This document shows positions 38,228 through 48,170 of a stretch of 64,000 bases of DNA, one piece after another. Positions within the stretch are counted from its first letter, which is position 1. Every line of letters begins with the position of its first letter. The notes under the pieces were generated by a model. The model had not been told where the DNA came from, did no database searches, and worked only from the letters and a program-made list of their open reading frames with translations. Source of the DNA: Thalassotalea litorea (GTDB taxonomy: Bacteria; Pseudomonadota; Gammaproteobacteria; Enterobacterales; Alteromonadaceae). Location of the stretch: contig NZ_VCBC01000015.1 of the NCBI RefSeq assembly GCF_005843925.1, forward strand, positions 62,001-126,000. Direction: 5' to 3'. Position numbers and translations under genes: made by a program.

Positions 38228-39295
38228 GTGGCCACTAAAAGTATGCGAGCTCCTATATCAACCACGAACGCTCTGACCCTAAACCAACTTTTAACCCACC
38301 AGAATATTCCAAATCCGGCAGATTTTTACTTTGATCAGAGTTATCTGTATCTCGACAGTAGCCTCGAAACATTAACCCCAACGTTATTTAGTGACAATGA
38401 TCTTCAGCCTGAAAACAATGACTCGGTAAACAACGGCTGGGAATTGGTGTTATTAAGTTCGACTACAATCAGCCAACTCGTTGATATTTGTCAGTTTGCA
38501 GGAATAAAACTGGTCAAGCTGAATCGCATTAACCATCGCTTAGGGGTTTCCAGTTATCGCTTCGCCCTGCAGGCAACTGACATCAATGCTGCCCGCAAGC
38601 TGGCCAATCAATATGCATTAGAGCAAAGCTTAGAGCTTGCCCTTATTGAGCAAGCGCCAAGTCTGGCGACCCCAGGATTGTTGGTGATGGATATGGACAG
38701 CACCACGATTGAGATTGAATGCATTGATGAAATTGCCAAGCTTGCCGGTGTAGGCGAAGAAGTTGCAGAAGTAACTGAACGTGCAATGCAAGGCGAACTA
38801 GATTTTGCAGCCAGTTTGAAACAACGTGTCGCGACTCTTAGTGGTTCAAGCGAATCGATTCTTAGCGAAGTCGCCAGCCAACTTCCGTTAATGCCAGGAT
38901 TGCGCCCCCTATTGGACTTACTCAAGTCCCATCAATGGCGTATTGCTGTGGCCTCCGGAGGCTTTACCTATTTTACCGACTATTTGCAAAAAGAGCTGGA
39001 GCTTGATGCAACTCAGGCAAATGTCCTTGAAATTGTCGATGGTAAGCTTACTGGCCACGTGCTTGGTGATATCACCGATGCACAAGTTAAAGCGGATACA
39101 TTAGGGCGACTGGCAACCGAGTTTTCGATTCCAACCGCACAGACAGTGGCGATGGGGGATGGCGCCAATGATCTGCAAATGTTAGCGGCGGCGGAACTAG
39201 GGGTAGCTTATAAAGCAAAGCCTGTGGTACTTCAACAAGCGGATTGCGCGATAAATTTTTCCGGACTTGATTGCTTAGCGCATTGGTTAAAATAA
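38228..39295 (+). CDS. serB: Phosphoserine phosphatase
   Basis: The 355-residue protein has an N-terminal ~140-residue ACT-like regulatory region and a C-terminal HAD phosphatase with DMDSTTIEIECIDEIA, SGGFTYF and MGDGANDLQML. It dephosphorylates phosphoserine, the last step of serine synthesis. I take GTG 38228 with AAAGG 8 bp upstream; TTG 38201 and ATG 38243 are alternatives. It is followed by radA, as in E. coli. Confidence 0.94.
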   Translation: MATKSMRAPISTTNALTLNQLLTHQNIPNPADFYFDQSYLYLDSSLETLTPTLFSDNDLQPENNDSVNNGWELVLLSSTTISQLVDICQFAGIKLVKLNRINHRLGVSSYRFALQATDINAARKLANQYALEQSLELALIEQAPSLATPGLLVMDMDSTTIEIECIDEIAKLAGVGEEVAEVTERAMQGELDFAASLKQRVATLSGSSESILSEVASQLPLMPGLRPLLDLLKSHQWRIAVASGGFTYFTDYLQKELELDATQANVLEIVDGKLTGHVLGDITDAQVKADTLGRLATEFSIPTAQTVAMGDGANDLQMLAAAELGVAYKAKPVVLQQADCAINFSGLDCLAHWLK

Positions 39296-39409
39296 ATAGT
39301 TGGAAATAATTATTTATTGTGAATTTAAAATCCATTAAACTCAACCTGATACTGTATATTTATACATATTAGTTTTCATAATAAATTGAGTTAAGCGAGT
39401 CTTTCACCA

Positions 39410-40774
39410 ATGGCAAAAAACAAAACGGCATTTGTCTGTAACGATTGTGGCGCAGACTTTCCCCGCTGGCAGGGCCAGTGTTCGGAATGTAAGGCCTGGA
39501 ATACAATATCCGAAGTCCGTTTAGGCTCGGCGCCAAAACGAACCGATAGTTTATCGGGTTACGCCGGTCAGACGAATGCTCAGGTGCAAGTGCTTAATGC
39601 TATCGATTTAAGTGACTTACCCAGATTTAGCTCCGGATTTGCCGAATTTGATCGGGTCCTTGGCGGCGGTATCGTGCCAGGCAGTGCCATTCTTATCGGT
39701 GGTGAGCCTGGCGCTGGTAAAAGTACCTTGTTACTGCAGACCATGTGTGCCCTGGCCGAACAAATGAACGCATTGTACATTACCGGTGAAGAATCGCTGC
39801 AACAAGTGGCAATGCGCGCCCATCGACTGGAATTAAAAACCGATAAATTAAAAATGCTATCGGAAACCAGTGTTGAGAATATCTGTAATATTGCCGATCG
39901 GGAAAAGCCAAAAATTATGGTAATCGACTCGATTCAGGTAATGCATATGGGAGACATTCAATCCGCCCCGGGAAGTGTTTCACAAGTCAGGGAAAGTGCC
40001 GCGTATTTAACCCGCTTTGCTAAGCAAAACCATGTTGCGATGATTATCGTCGGTCATGTTACTAAAGATGGGTCTCTGGCCGGTCCCAAGGTTCTTGAAC
40101 ATTGTATTGATTGTTCGATAATGCTCGAAGGCAGCACGGATTCAAGGTTTAGAACATTACGCGGCAGTAAAAACCGTTTCGGTGCAGTAAATGAACTTGG
40201 CGTATTTGCCATGACCGGACAAGGCCTTAAAGAAGTCAAAAACCCCAGCGCCATTTTCTTGTCGCGACAGGAAGAACAGACCTCCGGCTCTGTGGTGATG
40301 GTCTTGTGGGAAGGGACACGTCCACTATTGGTTGAAGTGCAGGCGCTAGTGGATTACTCCGCATTGGCGAACCCTCGTCGGGTTGCGGTGGGCGCCGATC
40401 AAAATCGTCTGTCGATGCTGTTAGCCGTATTGCACCGTCATGGTGGCCTGCAGATGAATGATCAAGATGTGTTCATCAACGTTGTCGGTGGCGTTAAAGT
40501 CACCGAAACCAGCGTTGATTTAGCGTTATTGTTGGCGATGGTCTCCAGTTTTCGAGACAAAGATTTACCGAGAGATCTCGTCGCCTTTGGTGAAATCGGT
40601 TTATCTGGCGAAATCCGTCCTGTGCCAAGTGGTCAAGAACGAATCAACGAAGCGGCCAAACATGGATTTCGTAAAGCGATTGTGCCCATGGCAAATAAAC
40701 CCAAAGATACGATCGAAGGAATGGAAATTATCGGCGTAAATACGTTGGCCCAGGCATTGGAAGCGATTTTGTAG
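39410..40774 (+). CDS. radA: DNA repair protein RadA
   Basis: The 454-residue protein has an N-terminal zinc finger CNDCGADFPRWQGQCSEC, a RecA-like ATPase with GGEPGAGKSTLLLQ, the RadA motif KNRFG and a C-terminal Lon-protease-like domain. It drives branch migration of recombination intermediates. The length is normal (about 455-460). It lies 114 bp after serB. Confidence 0.97.
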   Translation: MAKNKTAFVCNDCGADFPRWQGQCSECKAWNTISEVRLGSAPKRTDSLSGYAGQTNAQVQVLNAIDLSDLPRFSSGFAEFDRVLGGGIVPGSAILIGGEPGAGKSTLLLQTMCALAEQMNALYITGEESLQQVAMRAHRLELKTDKLKMLSETSVENICNIADREKPKIMVIDSIQVMHMGDIQSAPGSVSQVRESAAYLTRFAKQNHVAMIIVGHVTKDGSLAGPKVLEHCIDCSIMLEGSTDSRFRTLRGSKNRFGAVNELGVFAMTGQGLKEVKNPSAIFLSRQEEQTSGSVVMVLWEGTRPLLVEVQALVDYSALANPRRVAVGADQNRLSMLLAVLHRHGGLQMNDQDVFINVVGGVKVTETSVDLALLLAMVSSFRDKDLPRDLVAFGEIGLSGEIRPVPSGQERINEAAKHGFRKAIVPMANKPKDTIEGMEIIGVNTLAQALEAIL

Positions 40775-40912
40775 TTTTCGGTGCGTACCCCGCAACCATA
40801 TTTTCGCTTCGCTTTGTTCATTTACCCAGCTGAATAATAAAAACCTTTCGACAGGCATGGTTTTGGTTAGTAGAATAATCAGTTATTTAATTCTATTGAT
40901 CCTGGCGATATT

Positions 40913-43192
40913 ATGAACAAAGCAGTATCCGGCATACTGATGTTGATGCTCAGCACAACCAGTAATGCAGAACAATCCCAGACCCAAGAGCAAGTCTCAA
41001 CAGCCACTAAAGTGGAATCCCAGCCATTAACCATCGAACGAATCTACAGCGCGCCTTCCTTAAGCGGTGAAAAATCGAAAAATCTCCAATATTTCCCGGA
41101 TGGTACCAAGGTATCTTATCTCAAGGCAAAGCAGGAAGATCAAAACCGTTACGACCTGTGGCAATACAATATTGCCGATAACGAACATACCTTACTGGTC
41201 GATTCAAACAGCATATTCAGTGGCAAAGAAGAGCTAAGCGACGAAGAGAAGGCGCGTCGTGAACGTCAACGCGTTTACGGCTCAGGCATCATGGAATATG
41301 TGATCTCTCCAAATGGTGACAGTATCGTATTCCCGATCAATGGCGATCTTTACTTATACAATCTTGAACAACAAAACGCGATACAACTGACTCAAGATGA
41401 AGACTGGGAAACCGACATTAAATTTTCACCAAAAGGAAAATATGTCTCTTATATCAAGCAGCAAAATATTTACCTTATTGACGTTTCTTCTCCCAATAAA
41501 AAGCAAATTGCACTGACCAAAGATGGTAAGGGCACGGTCAAAAATGGTATGGCGGAATTTGTCGCGCAGGAAGAAATGGATCGTATGAGTGGCTATTGGT
41601 GGTCACCCAATGAAAAACATCTGGCATACATTCAAGTCGACGAAGCAGGTGTTGATATTGCCATCCGCAATGAAATTTATGCGGAAGAAGTCAAGCTCTT
41701 TGAACAGCGCTACCCTGCGACTGGTACCAACAATGTCACGGTAAAATTGAAATCGGTACAAATCAGCAATCGTAAAGTGAAAAATTTCCCATTAGGGGAC
41801 GAACAGGATATTTATTTGCCACGGGTTAAGTGGCTGCCGGATTCCAAAGGTTTGAGTTACCAGTGGCAAAGTCGCGATCAACAAACCTTAAAACTGCGCT
41901 TTCATCAGTTGAAATCCCGAGTGGGCACTACGGTCATTACCGAAACGTCCGATCATTGGATTAATTTAAACCAAGACTTGCAGTTTTTAAAGGAAAGCCG
42001 GCAGTTTATCTGGGCCTCGGAACAAGATGGATTTAAGCATTTGTATCTTTACAATTACGAAGGAGAGCAAATTGCACAGCTAACCAAAGGTAAATGGGTA
42101 GTCGATGAATTAGTTGCGGTTGATGAAAATCAAGGTTGGGTGTATTTTACCGGCCGTGCCGATACACCATTGGAAAAGCATTTATACAAGGTAACCCTTG
42201 ATGGTAAGTCACCGGAACATGTTACCCGCATCAGTAAGCGTAGTGGTTTCCATAAGATCCGTTTCGCCAAAGACCAACAGACTTATCTGGATAACTATTC
42301 CAGCATCAGCACTGCACCGCAATTAAGCTTGCATAAAGCCGATGGCGAGCGCATGACCTATTTATTGGAAAATGCACTGGATGCCAACCATCCGGTAGCT
42401 CCTTATCTCGATGCCCTGGTAACCCCAAAATTTGGCACGCTCAAATCCGATGACGGTGAAGTCGATCTGTATTACAAACTGTATACGCCAAAGAACCTCA
42501 AGCCTGGTAAGAAATACCCTGTCATTGTCCATGTGTATGGCGGCCCTCATGCACAACGCGTCACCAATCAATGGAGTGGCGCGGATATGATTCAATACAT
42601 GGTCAGCCAGGGTTACATTGTCTATCAATTAGATAACCGTGGTTCAAATTACCGCGGCACCGCGTTTGAATTCCCGATCTACAAAAAGCTTGGCGATGTT
42701 GAGCTTAGCGATCAAATCACAGGCGTAAAACATCTGAGAACATTGCCATTTGTCGATCCTGAACGTATCGGCATTTATGGTCACAGTTATGGTGGGTATA
42801 TGGCTTTGATGGCGTTATTTAAAGCGCCAGAGTATTTTCAGGCGGGGGTCAGTGGTGCTCCTGTAACCGACTGGTTGCTATACGACACTCATTATACTGA
42901 GCGTTATTTGGGGCACCCACAAAGCAATGCCGATGGTTATGAACAAAGTTCAGTGTTTCCGTATGTCGAAGGATTTGCAGGCAAACTGTTTTTATATCAT
43001 GGTATGGCTGATGATAATGTGTTGTTTACTAACACCACAAAGTTAATTAAAACATTGCAGGATAACAATAAGATGTTTGATTTAATGACCTATCCTGGCT
43101 CGAAACACAGCATGCGTGGCAAGCCGGTGAAAACACATTTAAATAACGCCATTATGCGTTTTTTCAACGACAACTTTAAACCTGAACAGTAA
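40913..43192 (+). CDS. Exported dipeptidyl-peptidase IV (S9 family)
   Basis: The 759-residue protein has a signal peptide (cleavage near TTSNA, residue 19). A beta-propeller domain (about 60-480, DPPIV_N) is followed by an alpha/beta-hydrolase with the nucleophile GHSYGG (Ser625), an acid in GMADDN (Asp700/701) and His732 (GSKHS). The Glu-Glu substrate clamp is probably the QEEMDR region. It releases X-Pro dipeptides from peptide N-termini in the periplasm. Together with the M28 peptidase it suggests a protein-feeding lifestyle. Confidence 0.94.
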   Translation: MNKAVSGILMLMLSTTSNAEQSQTQEQVSTATKVESQPLTIERIYSAPSLSGEKSKNLQYFPDGTKVSYLKAKQEDQNRYDLWQYNIADNEHTLLVDSNSIFSGKEELSDEEKARRERQRVYGSGIMEYVISPNGDSIVFPINGDLYLYNLEQQNAIQLTQDEDWETDIKFSPKGKYVSYIKQQNIYLIDVSSPNKKQIALTKDGKGTVKNGMAEFVAQEEMDRMSGYWWSPNEKHLAYIQVDEAGVDIAIRNEIYAEEVKLFEQRYPATGTNNVTVKLKSVQISNRKVKNFPLGDEQDIYLPRVKWLPDSKGLSYQWQSRDQQTLKLRFHQLKSRVGTTVITETSDHWINLNQDLQFLKESRQFIWASEQDGFKHLYLYNYEGEQIAQLTKGKWVVDELVAVDENQGWVYFTGRADTPLEKHLYKVTLDGKSPEHVTRISKRSGFHKIRFAKDQQTYLDNYSSISTAPQLSLHKADGERMTYLLENALDANHPVAPYLDALVTPKFGTLKSDDGEVDLYYKLYTPKNLKPGKKYPVIVHVYGGPHAQRVTNQWSGADMIQYMVSQGYIVYQLDNRGSNYRGTAFEFPIYKKLGDVELSDQITGVKHLRTLPFVDPERIGIYGHSYGGYMALMALFKAPEYFQAGVSGAPVTDWLLYDTHYTERYLGHPQSNADGYEQSSVFPYVEGFAGKLFLYHGMADDNVLFTNTTKLIKTLQDNNKMFDLMTYPGSKHSMRGKPVKTHLNNAIMRFFNDNFKPEQ

Positions 43193-43211
43193 GTTATCAC
43201 TCAAAGTAATC

Positions 43212-43243
43212 TCAAAAAGCCCACAGTCCTGTGGGCTTTTTTG
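43212..43243 (+). terminator. Terminator of the DPP IV gene
   Basis: The perfect stem AAAAAGCCCACAG / CTGTGGGCTTTTT with a two-base loop lies about 20 bp after the stop. It has A and T flanks and could also act on the minus strand. Confidence 0.92.
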
Positions 43244-43301
43244 TTTCTGTTGTCTAAGTCTTACAGTAGAGGCACGGTTGTAACGCCCCCCCTGATAAGC
43301 G

Positions 43302-44159
43302 CTACTTATTCAGATCGGCGACTAAGGTTTTCAACCAACGTTCTTCGTTAATAAACTGCCAGCCCCAGGATTCATATTGTTCACCGATCCCGGCCTGCAA
43401 TATTTCTTCTTCCGTTTTACCTTCTGCTAGAGCGGTTTCAACCAAATCGATAGAGTAAGTGAGCATTTCGATAAACGACTGCAGACCAATCATGTCAGTT
43501 AATTTGCCATGCCCTGGGATGATTTTAATATCCTGCGCATAACTTTTTCGGATCTTTGTAATATTCGCCAAGTACCCTTTGACACTACCACCATGGGTAA
43601 TGTCGATATATGGGAAACGTCCTTCAAAAAACAAGTCGCCCATATGCAACACTTTGTGTTTGGTGAAGTACACCACGGTATCGCCGTCAGTATGCCCAGA
43701 AGGTAGGTGCATTAGCTCAATCACTTCATCATCAAGATAAATTTTAACCCCGTCTTTATAGGTAACAACAGGCAAATTTTCGCCGCTTTTCTTGTTGTCT
43801 TCGAGCACCCGTTTGCGCACATTTTCATGGGCAAATATTGGCGCATGCTGAGCGAAATAAGCATTACCACCAGTATGGTCACCATGATAGTGGGTATTTA
43901 CCACATACCTTAATGGCTGATCTTTAATGTCCTTCATTGCCGCTTCAATTTTTTCCGCCAGTGGCTCGAATTGGTCATCAACCAACAGCAAACCTGCATC
44001 GGTTGCCAGAACGCCGATATTGCCGCCCGCGCCTTCTAACATGTAAACGTCACCAGCGACATTGTTGGCCGCAATATTGACATCTGAAAAGTCTTGAGCG
44101 GCTTGCGCTGACAGACTCATCATGCTGCTTAGCAGCAATAAAATAGATAAGTTTTTCAT
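43302..44159 (-). CDS. Exported MBL-fold metallo-hydrolase
   Basis: The 285-residue protein has a signal peptide (cleavage near SLSAQA, residue 20). The metallo-beta-lactamase zinc motif HYHGDH (90-95) is complete, and further ligands occur in PSGHTDGDT, GDLFF and IPGHG. The fold and length resemble periplasmic class B-like hydrolases and quinoprotein-associated MBL proteins. The substrate is not deducible and I see no specific support for beta-lactamase activity. It is a single gene. Confidence 0.85.
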   Translation of the reverse strand: MKNLSILLLLSSMMSLSAQAAQDFSDVNIAANNVAGDVYMLEGAGGNIGVLATDAGLLLVDDQFEPLAEKIEAAMKDIKDQPLRYVVNTHYHGDHTGGNAYFAQHAPIFAHENVRKRVLEDNKKSGENLPVVTYKDGVKIYLDDEVIELMHLPSGHTDGDTVVYFTKHKVLHMGDLFFEGRFPYIDITHGGSVKGYLANITKIRKSYAQDIKIIPGHGKLTDMIGLQSFIEMLTYSIDLVETALAEGKTEEEILQAGIGEQYESWGWQFINEERWLKTLVADLNK

Positions 44160-44271
44160 AGTATTACCTGATTTGTTTTTAGTATTACCCAGTGAATGTT
44201 TGGTACCCTCTGACTATGGGATATTTCCACTGGAAAATCCAGTACCAATACCTTTGGGGCAAATGGATGGA

Positions 44272-45318
44272 TCACAGATTAAAGCAGAGTTGTTGTTTAT
44301 CCTGATGCTCAGCAAAGCCGACATGCAGTCCAAGCAAACGCACAGCTTTACCTTCGCCCCGATTAAGCGCTTCTTTCAGTAATGTTGGAAATTGCTCAGG
44401 GGTGAGTTGCGCACAACTTTGATCGACTGTGGTTTGGGTGAAATCCGCGAATTTCACCTTTATGCCCTGCCGACAAATCAATAGATCATCCGTTCGTTGT
44501 AATCTTTGCTCAAACTTTGGCAGTAGCGTATTGAGAACATCGAGGCACGCACTCTCCCCTTCTATGTTTTTGGCCAATGTGGTTTCGATAGCCAACGATT
44601 TTCTTACTCTGTCTGGAGAAACGCTCCGGTTATCAATCCCTTGGCAGCGTTCATATAAACTAGCGCCAAATTTGCCAAACCATTGAATCAATTCATCCTT
44701 ATGGCATTGCCTGACATCAGCACCGGTTTTAAGACCCTTTCGGTGTAATTTTTGTAATGTTTTTGGACCCACTCCGGGAATTTTTTTTAAATCCAGCGTT
44801 GCGACAAAATCCATAATTTCTGCAGGTTTAATCACACAGATACCGTCAGGTTTATTTTCATCGGATGCAATCTTGGCAACAAACTTACAAGAGGCTACCC
44901 CCGCAGAAGCCGTTAAATTGAGCTCGTTAAAGATGTCCTGGCGAATACGTTGGGCGATCAAAGTCGCACTTCCCTGACAATGAGGACTGTCGCTAACATC
45001 TAAATACGCTTCATCAAGAGATAAAGGTTCGATCAAATCCGTGTAGCGATGAAAAATTTCTCGGATCTGTTCAGACACTTCTTTGTATACCGACATGCGT
45101 CCAGGCACCATAGTAAGATCGGGACACAACCTTAACGCGTGGGCGACCGGCATGGCGGAGCGAACGCCGAATTTGCGTGCGAGATAATTACAGGTGGCAA
45201 TCACACCGCGCTCGCTGCTGCCACCAATAGCAATCGGGATATCTCGCAAAGCCGGGTTATCGCGCATCTCTACGGCAGCATAAAAGCAGTCCATATCGAT
45301 ATGAATAATTTTTTTAAT
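44272..45318 (-). CDS. dinB: DNA polymerase IV, apparent ATT start codon
   Basis: The Y-family translesion polymerase has palm/fingers (MDCFYAAVEMRD, YSLDEAYLD-like SLDEAYLDVSD with the catalytic Asp-Glu), helix-hairpin-helix KIPGVGPKTLQKL and a little-finger domain. The first ATG in frame (45294) would remove the strand IIHID, whose Asp is a metal ligand. Upstream the frame reads (ATT)-K-K-I-I-H-I-D-M-D-C, matching the E. coli start M-R-K-I-I-H-I-D-M-D-C. GAGG lies 5 bp before the ATT at 45318-45316, and a stop codon follows seven codons further up. From the ATT the protein has 348 residues (E. coli 351). The C-terminus lacks an obvious clamp-binding QxxLxLF; the end is KQQLCFNL, which may serve. 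Confidence 0.93.
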   Translation of the reverse strand: MKKIIHIDMDCFYAAVEMRDNPALRDIPIAIGGSSERGVIATCNYLARKFGVRSAMPVAHALRLCPDLTMVPGRMSVYKEVSEQIREIFHRYTDLIEPLSLDEAYLDVSDSPHCQGSATLIAQRIRQDIFNELNLTASAGVASCKFVAKIASDENKPDGICVIKPAEIMDFVATLDLKKIPGVGPKTLQKLHRKGLKTGADVRQCHKDELIQWFGKFGASLYERCQGIDNRSVSPDRVRKSLAIETTLAKNIEGESACLDVLNTLLPKFEQRLQRTDDLLICRQGIKVKFADFTQTTVDQSCAQLTPEQFPTLLKEALNRGEGKAVRLLGLHVGFAEHQDKQQLCFNL

Positions 45319-45530
45319 AGCAACCTCGCCAATTGCTTTTCATTTAAAGCTAAACACAAGCACTGTATAAATAAACAGTTTAATCACTAATCTTTCGGAA
45401 TGCAATCACGGAAAATGAAGAATTAATGAAGTTATACGAAGCTTGTCTATACTTAATTTCAACTTGCCGGTGCGCAGTAAAAGCAAGTGATTGAAATTCT
45501 CCATAAAGACGTAATTTACGGGAGTCGGCA

Positions 45531-47507
45531 GTGACAAATAAATCTCAACCCACAGGACTGAATAAAACGGTCTTCATCAGTTCTTCTGCGCTCATAATGC
45601 TTCTTCTCGTTTACGCCGTTATCTGGCCTAAATCCGCCGAAAACAACTTCAATAGCCTGCAAGACGTCATCATCAAAGATGCCAGTTGGTTCTATATTCT
45701 CAGTGTCGCCATTATCCTGGTCTATGTGATATTCCTTTGCGTCTCCAAATATGGCGACATTCGCTTAGGCCCTGATCACTCCAAGCCCGCCTACTCGATG
45801 ATGTCGTGGATCTCGATGCTATTTGCCGCTGGCATGGGCATCGGGTTAATGTTTTTCAGCGTTGCTGAACCGATTATGCACTACTCATCGCCGCCAAATG
45901 CCGCGCCGGAAACCATAGAAGCGGCCAGAGAAGCGATGCGAACGACGTTCTTCCATTGGGGTTTACATGCTTGGGCTATCTATGCCGTAGTTGCATTAAT
46001 TCTTGCGTATTTCGCGTTTCGAATGAATCTCCCCTTAACCCTGAGATCCGCACTATATCCCTTTATTGGTAATAAAATTTACGGCTGGCCTGGCCACCTC
46101 GTGGATATCTTCGCCGCGGTTGGTACCGTATTTGGTGTCGCCACTTCTCTTGGCCTTGGGGCTTCTCAGGTAAACTCGGGGTTTCACTATTTATTTGGGA
46201 TTGAAGTAAACAACCTTAATCAAATTATTTTAATGTCGATTATCATCGGCTTTGCGATTATCTCCGTTGTCAGCGGATTAGATAAAGGCATAAAGCGCCT
46301 TTCTGAAACCAACATGGGCTTAGCCTTAGGTTTACTGTTGTTGGTATTTATTCTTGGGCCAACCGTGTTTTTGCTCTCGGCTTATGTGCAAAACATTGGT
46401 GACTACCTGTCCCATATCGTTCGCTCGACGTTTAATTTATATGCGTATCAAAAAACCGAGTGGATTGGTGGTTGGACCCTGTTTTACTGGGGTTGGTGGT
46501 TAGCTTGGGCTCCGTTTGTCGGCTTGTTTATCGCCCGCATATCTCGAGGCAGAACCATACGACAGTTCATTGTTGGCGTATTAATTATTCCCAGCGCTTT
46601 TACTATGTTCTGGATGACCATTTTTGGAAACAGCGCCATCGAAATGGTCAGTAGTGGTAAGGCTAATGACTTAGTGCAAATGGTCTCGGAGAACACGTCC
46701 GTTGCCTTGTTTGTGTTTTTAGAACACTTTCCGTTTACTGAGATCCTGGCAGGATTAACGGTATTAATGATCGTGATTTTCTTCGTTACCAGTTGCGACT
46801 CGGGGGCAATGGTTATTGATATGCTGTGCTCGTATGGCAACAATAACACCCCAGTTTGGCAGCGCATTTATTGGGCTATTTGTGTAGGCTTAGTTGCAGG
46901 AATCTTATTGTTGGCCGGTGGTTTGAATTCACTACAGACTATGACCATAGCCAGCGCACTTCCCTTTACCATCGTCCTGATGTTATCCATGGGAGGGCTG
47001 ATAAAAGCATTACGGGTTGAAACATTTAAGCAAGAAAGCTTTTTGCTGACATCCTTCCCCCATGCTGGGGCGGAAAATAAATCCTGGCGCGAACGGCTCA
47101 CCAAAATTAACCATTACCCAACCAAAGAAAATATCGACAAGTTTATTGAAAACACTGTGAACCCGGCATTTATTGAGCTGCAAGAAGAATTCAATAATTT
47201 AGGGGAAACCTCGACAGTCGAAGAGTCCGATAAAGGATGGCAATTAAGGGTCAGTCTCGATGACTCTCCTGATTTTATTTATGCGGTGTATCGACACAAA
47301 AACTTGCAACCAAACTTAAGTGATCAAGATATGGAAGTGGTTAACGACGATCCAGACAATGACGATCATCACTACTATCGAGCCGTCGTGCACCTGACCG
47401 AAGGTGGCCAGGATTATGACGTGATGGGCTGGTCTAAGCTCGGCGTGATCAATGATGTTATTGATCAATATTACAAACACCGATACTTTATTTATTTACT
47501 CAATTAG
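45531..47507 (+). CDS. BCCT-family transporter (BetT-like)
   Basis: The 658-residue protein has about 12 membrane spans (15-510) and the BCCT signature in WGWWLAWAPFVGLFIARISRGRT. An extended cytoplasmic C-terminal region of about 140 residues gives a length like that of E. coli BetT (677). It probably imports choline or a related quaternary amine for osmoprotection or as a nutrient. The long tail is the osmosensing part in BetT-type carriers. It starts at GTG 45531 with GGGAG 7 bp upstream. There are no betaine-synthesis genes beside it, so the substrate is open. Confidence 0.92.
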   Translation: MTNKSQPTGLNKTVFISSSALIMLLLVYAVIWPKSAENNFNSLQDVIIKDASWFYILSVAIILVYVIFLCVSKYGDIRLGPDHSKPAYSMMSWISMLFAAGMGIGLMFFSVAEPIMHYSSPPNAAPETIEAAREAMRTTFFHWGLHAWAIYAVVALILAYFAFRMNLPLTLRSALYPFIGNKIYGWPGHLVDIFAAVGTVFGVATSLGLGASQVNSGFHYLFGIEVNNLNQIILMSIIIGFAIISVVSGLDKGIKRLSETNMGLALGLLLLVFILGPTVFLLSAYVQNIGDYLSHIVRSTFNLYAYQKTEWIGGWTLFYWGWWLAWAPFVGLFIARISRGRTIRQFIVGVLIIPSAFTMFWMTIFGNSAIEMVSSGKANDLVQMVSENTSVALFVFLEHFPFTEILAGLTVLMIVIFFVTSCDSGAMVIDMLCSYGNNNTPVWQRIYWAICVGLVAGILLLAGGLNSLQTMTIASALPFTIVLMLSMGGLIKALRVETFKQESFLLTSFPHAGAENKSWRERLTKINHYPTKENIDKFIENTVNPAFIELQEEFNNLGETSTVEESDKGWQLRVSLDDSPDFIYAVYRHKNLQPNLSDQDMEVVNDDPDNDDHHYYRAVVHLTEGGQDYDVMGWSKLGVINDVIDQYYKHRYFIYLLN

Positions 47508-47519
47508 GTATTTGCATCG

Positions 47520-47840
47520 TTAGGCTTTTGTGTTGAGTTTTGTAGTTGCGTCTAATGATTCAATCTCAACTTCAAAACCGCCAATCATCGGCGAGAGGAG
47601 ATTGTATATAAAACACATGATTGCAGCACTAATGTAGGTAAACACAAAATAAATCAGTGGTAAAATAAGTAGTGCCCAACCACTAAATCCGGGCATTGCA
47701 TGACTTTGATTTGCGACTTCTGGTGCCATATTTGATAACAGAATCATTGGGATTAAAAAAGGCAGCATCGCGGTAGCCATTAAAATACCGGCCATTAACG
47801 CGTTTTGATGGATACTCAATCGAGTAATACGTCGTTTCAT
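47520..47840 (-). CDS. Small DUF3566-like membrane protein
   Basis: The 106-residue protein has two or more hydrophobic segments (about 14-38, 55-85). The FTYISAAIMCFIYNLLSPMIGGFEVEIE motif region near the C-terminus, with Y-N ... G-G-x-E-V-E, is what I associate with DUF3566-type transmembrane proteins. The start is ATG 47840 with AGGAG 8 bp upstream. It converges with the BCCT gene; only 12 bp separate the stops. The function is unknown. Confidence 0.6.
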   Translation of the reverse strand: MKRRITRLSIHQNALMAGILMATAMLPFLIPMILLSNMAPEVANQSHAMPGFSGWALLILPLIYFVFTYISAAIMCFIYNLLSPMIGGFEVEIESLDATTKLNTKA

Positions 47841-48170
47841 TACAATCACTCCTGTAATCTAAACACATTTAGACTCGTATAAGACGCGCACATCGCGCGT
47901 ACAAGACACAGAGAGTATAGATGCAAAAGTTTGCTTTAATCCGATTAACAAGCCGCTCACACTTCTGAATGTTGCCGGATATGGCTAAACGATGCTGTCA
48001 TCAACAAACAACCTCCCCTCAACCCCTAGTGCTTACCAATCTCGCCTTTTCGCCGACTCCACAATCCCTTTAAGTTGACACTGAATAAGTTGCGAAATAA
48101 CCGGGATCCGTTAAAGTAAAGAATTCACACTGATGGTCTTCAACGGGCCTTCATAATTTCGGTAATATTC
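47841..48170. other. Divergent spacer before the MaoC-like gene
   Basis: No gene or repeat is supported here. A consensus TTGACA lies at 48075-48080, but nothing resembling a good -10 is found 16-18 bp downstream. Confidence 0.45.
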
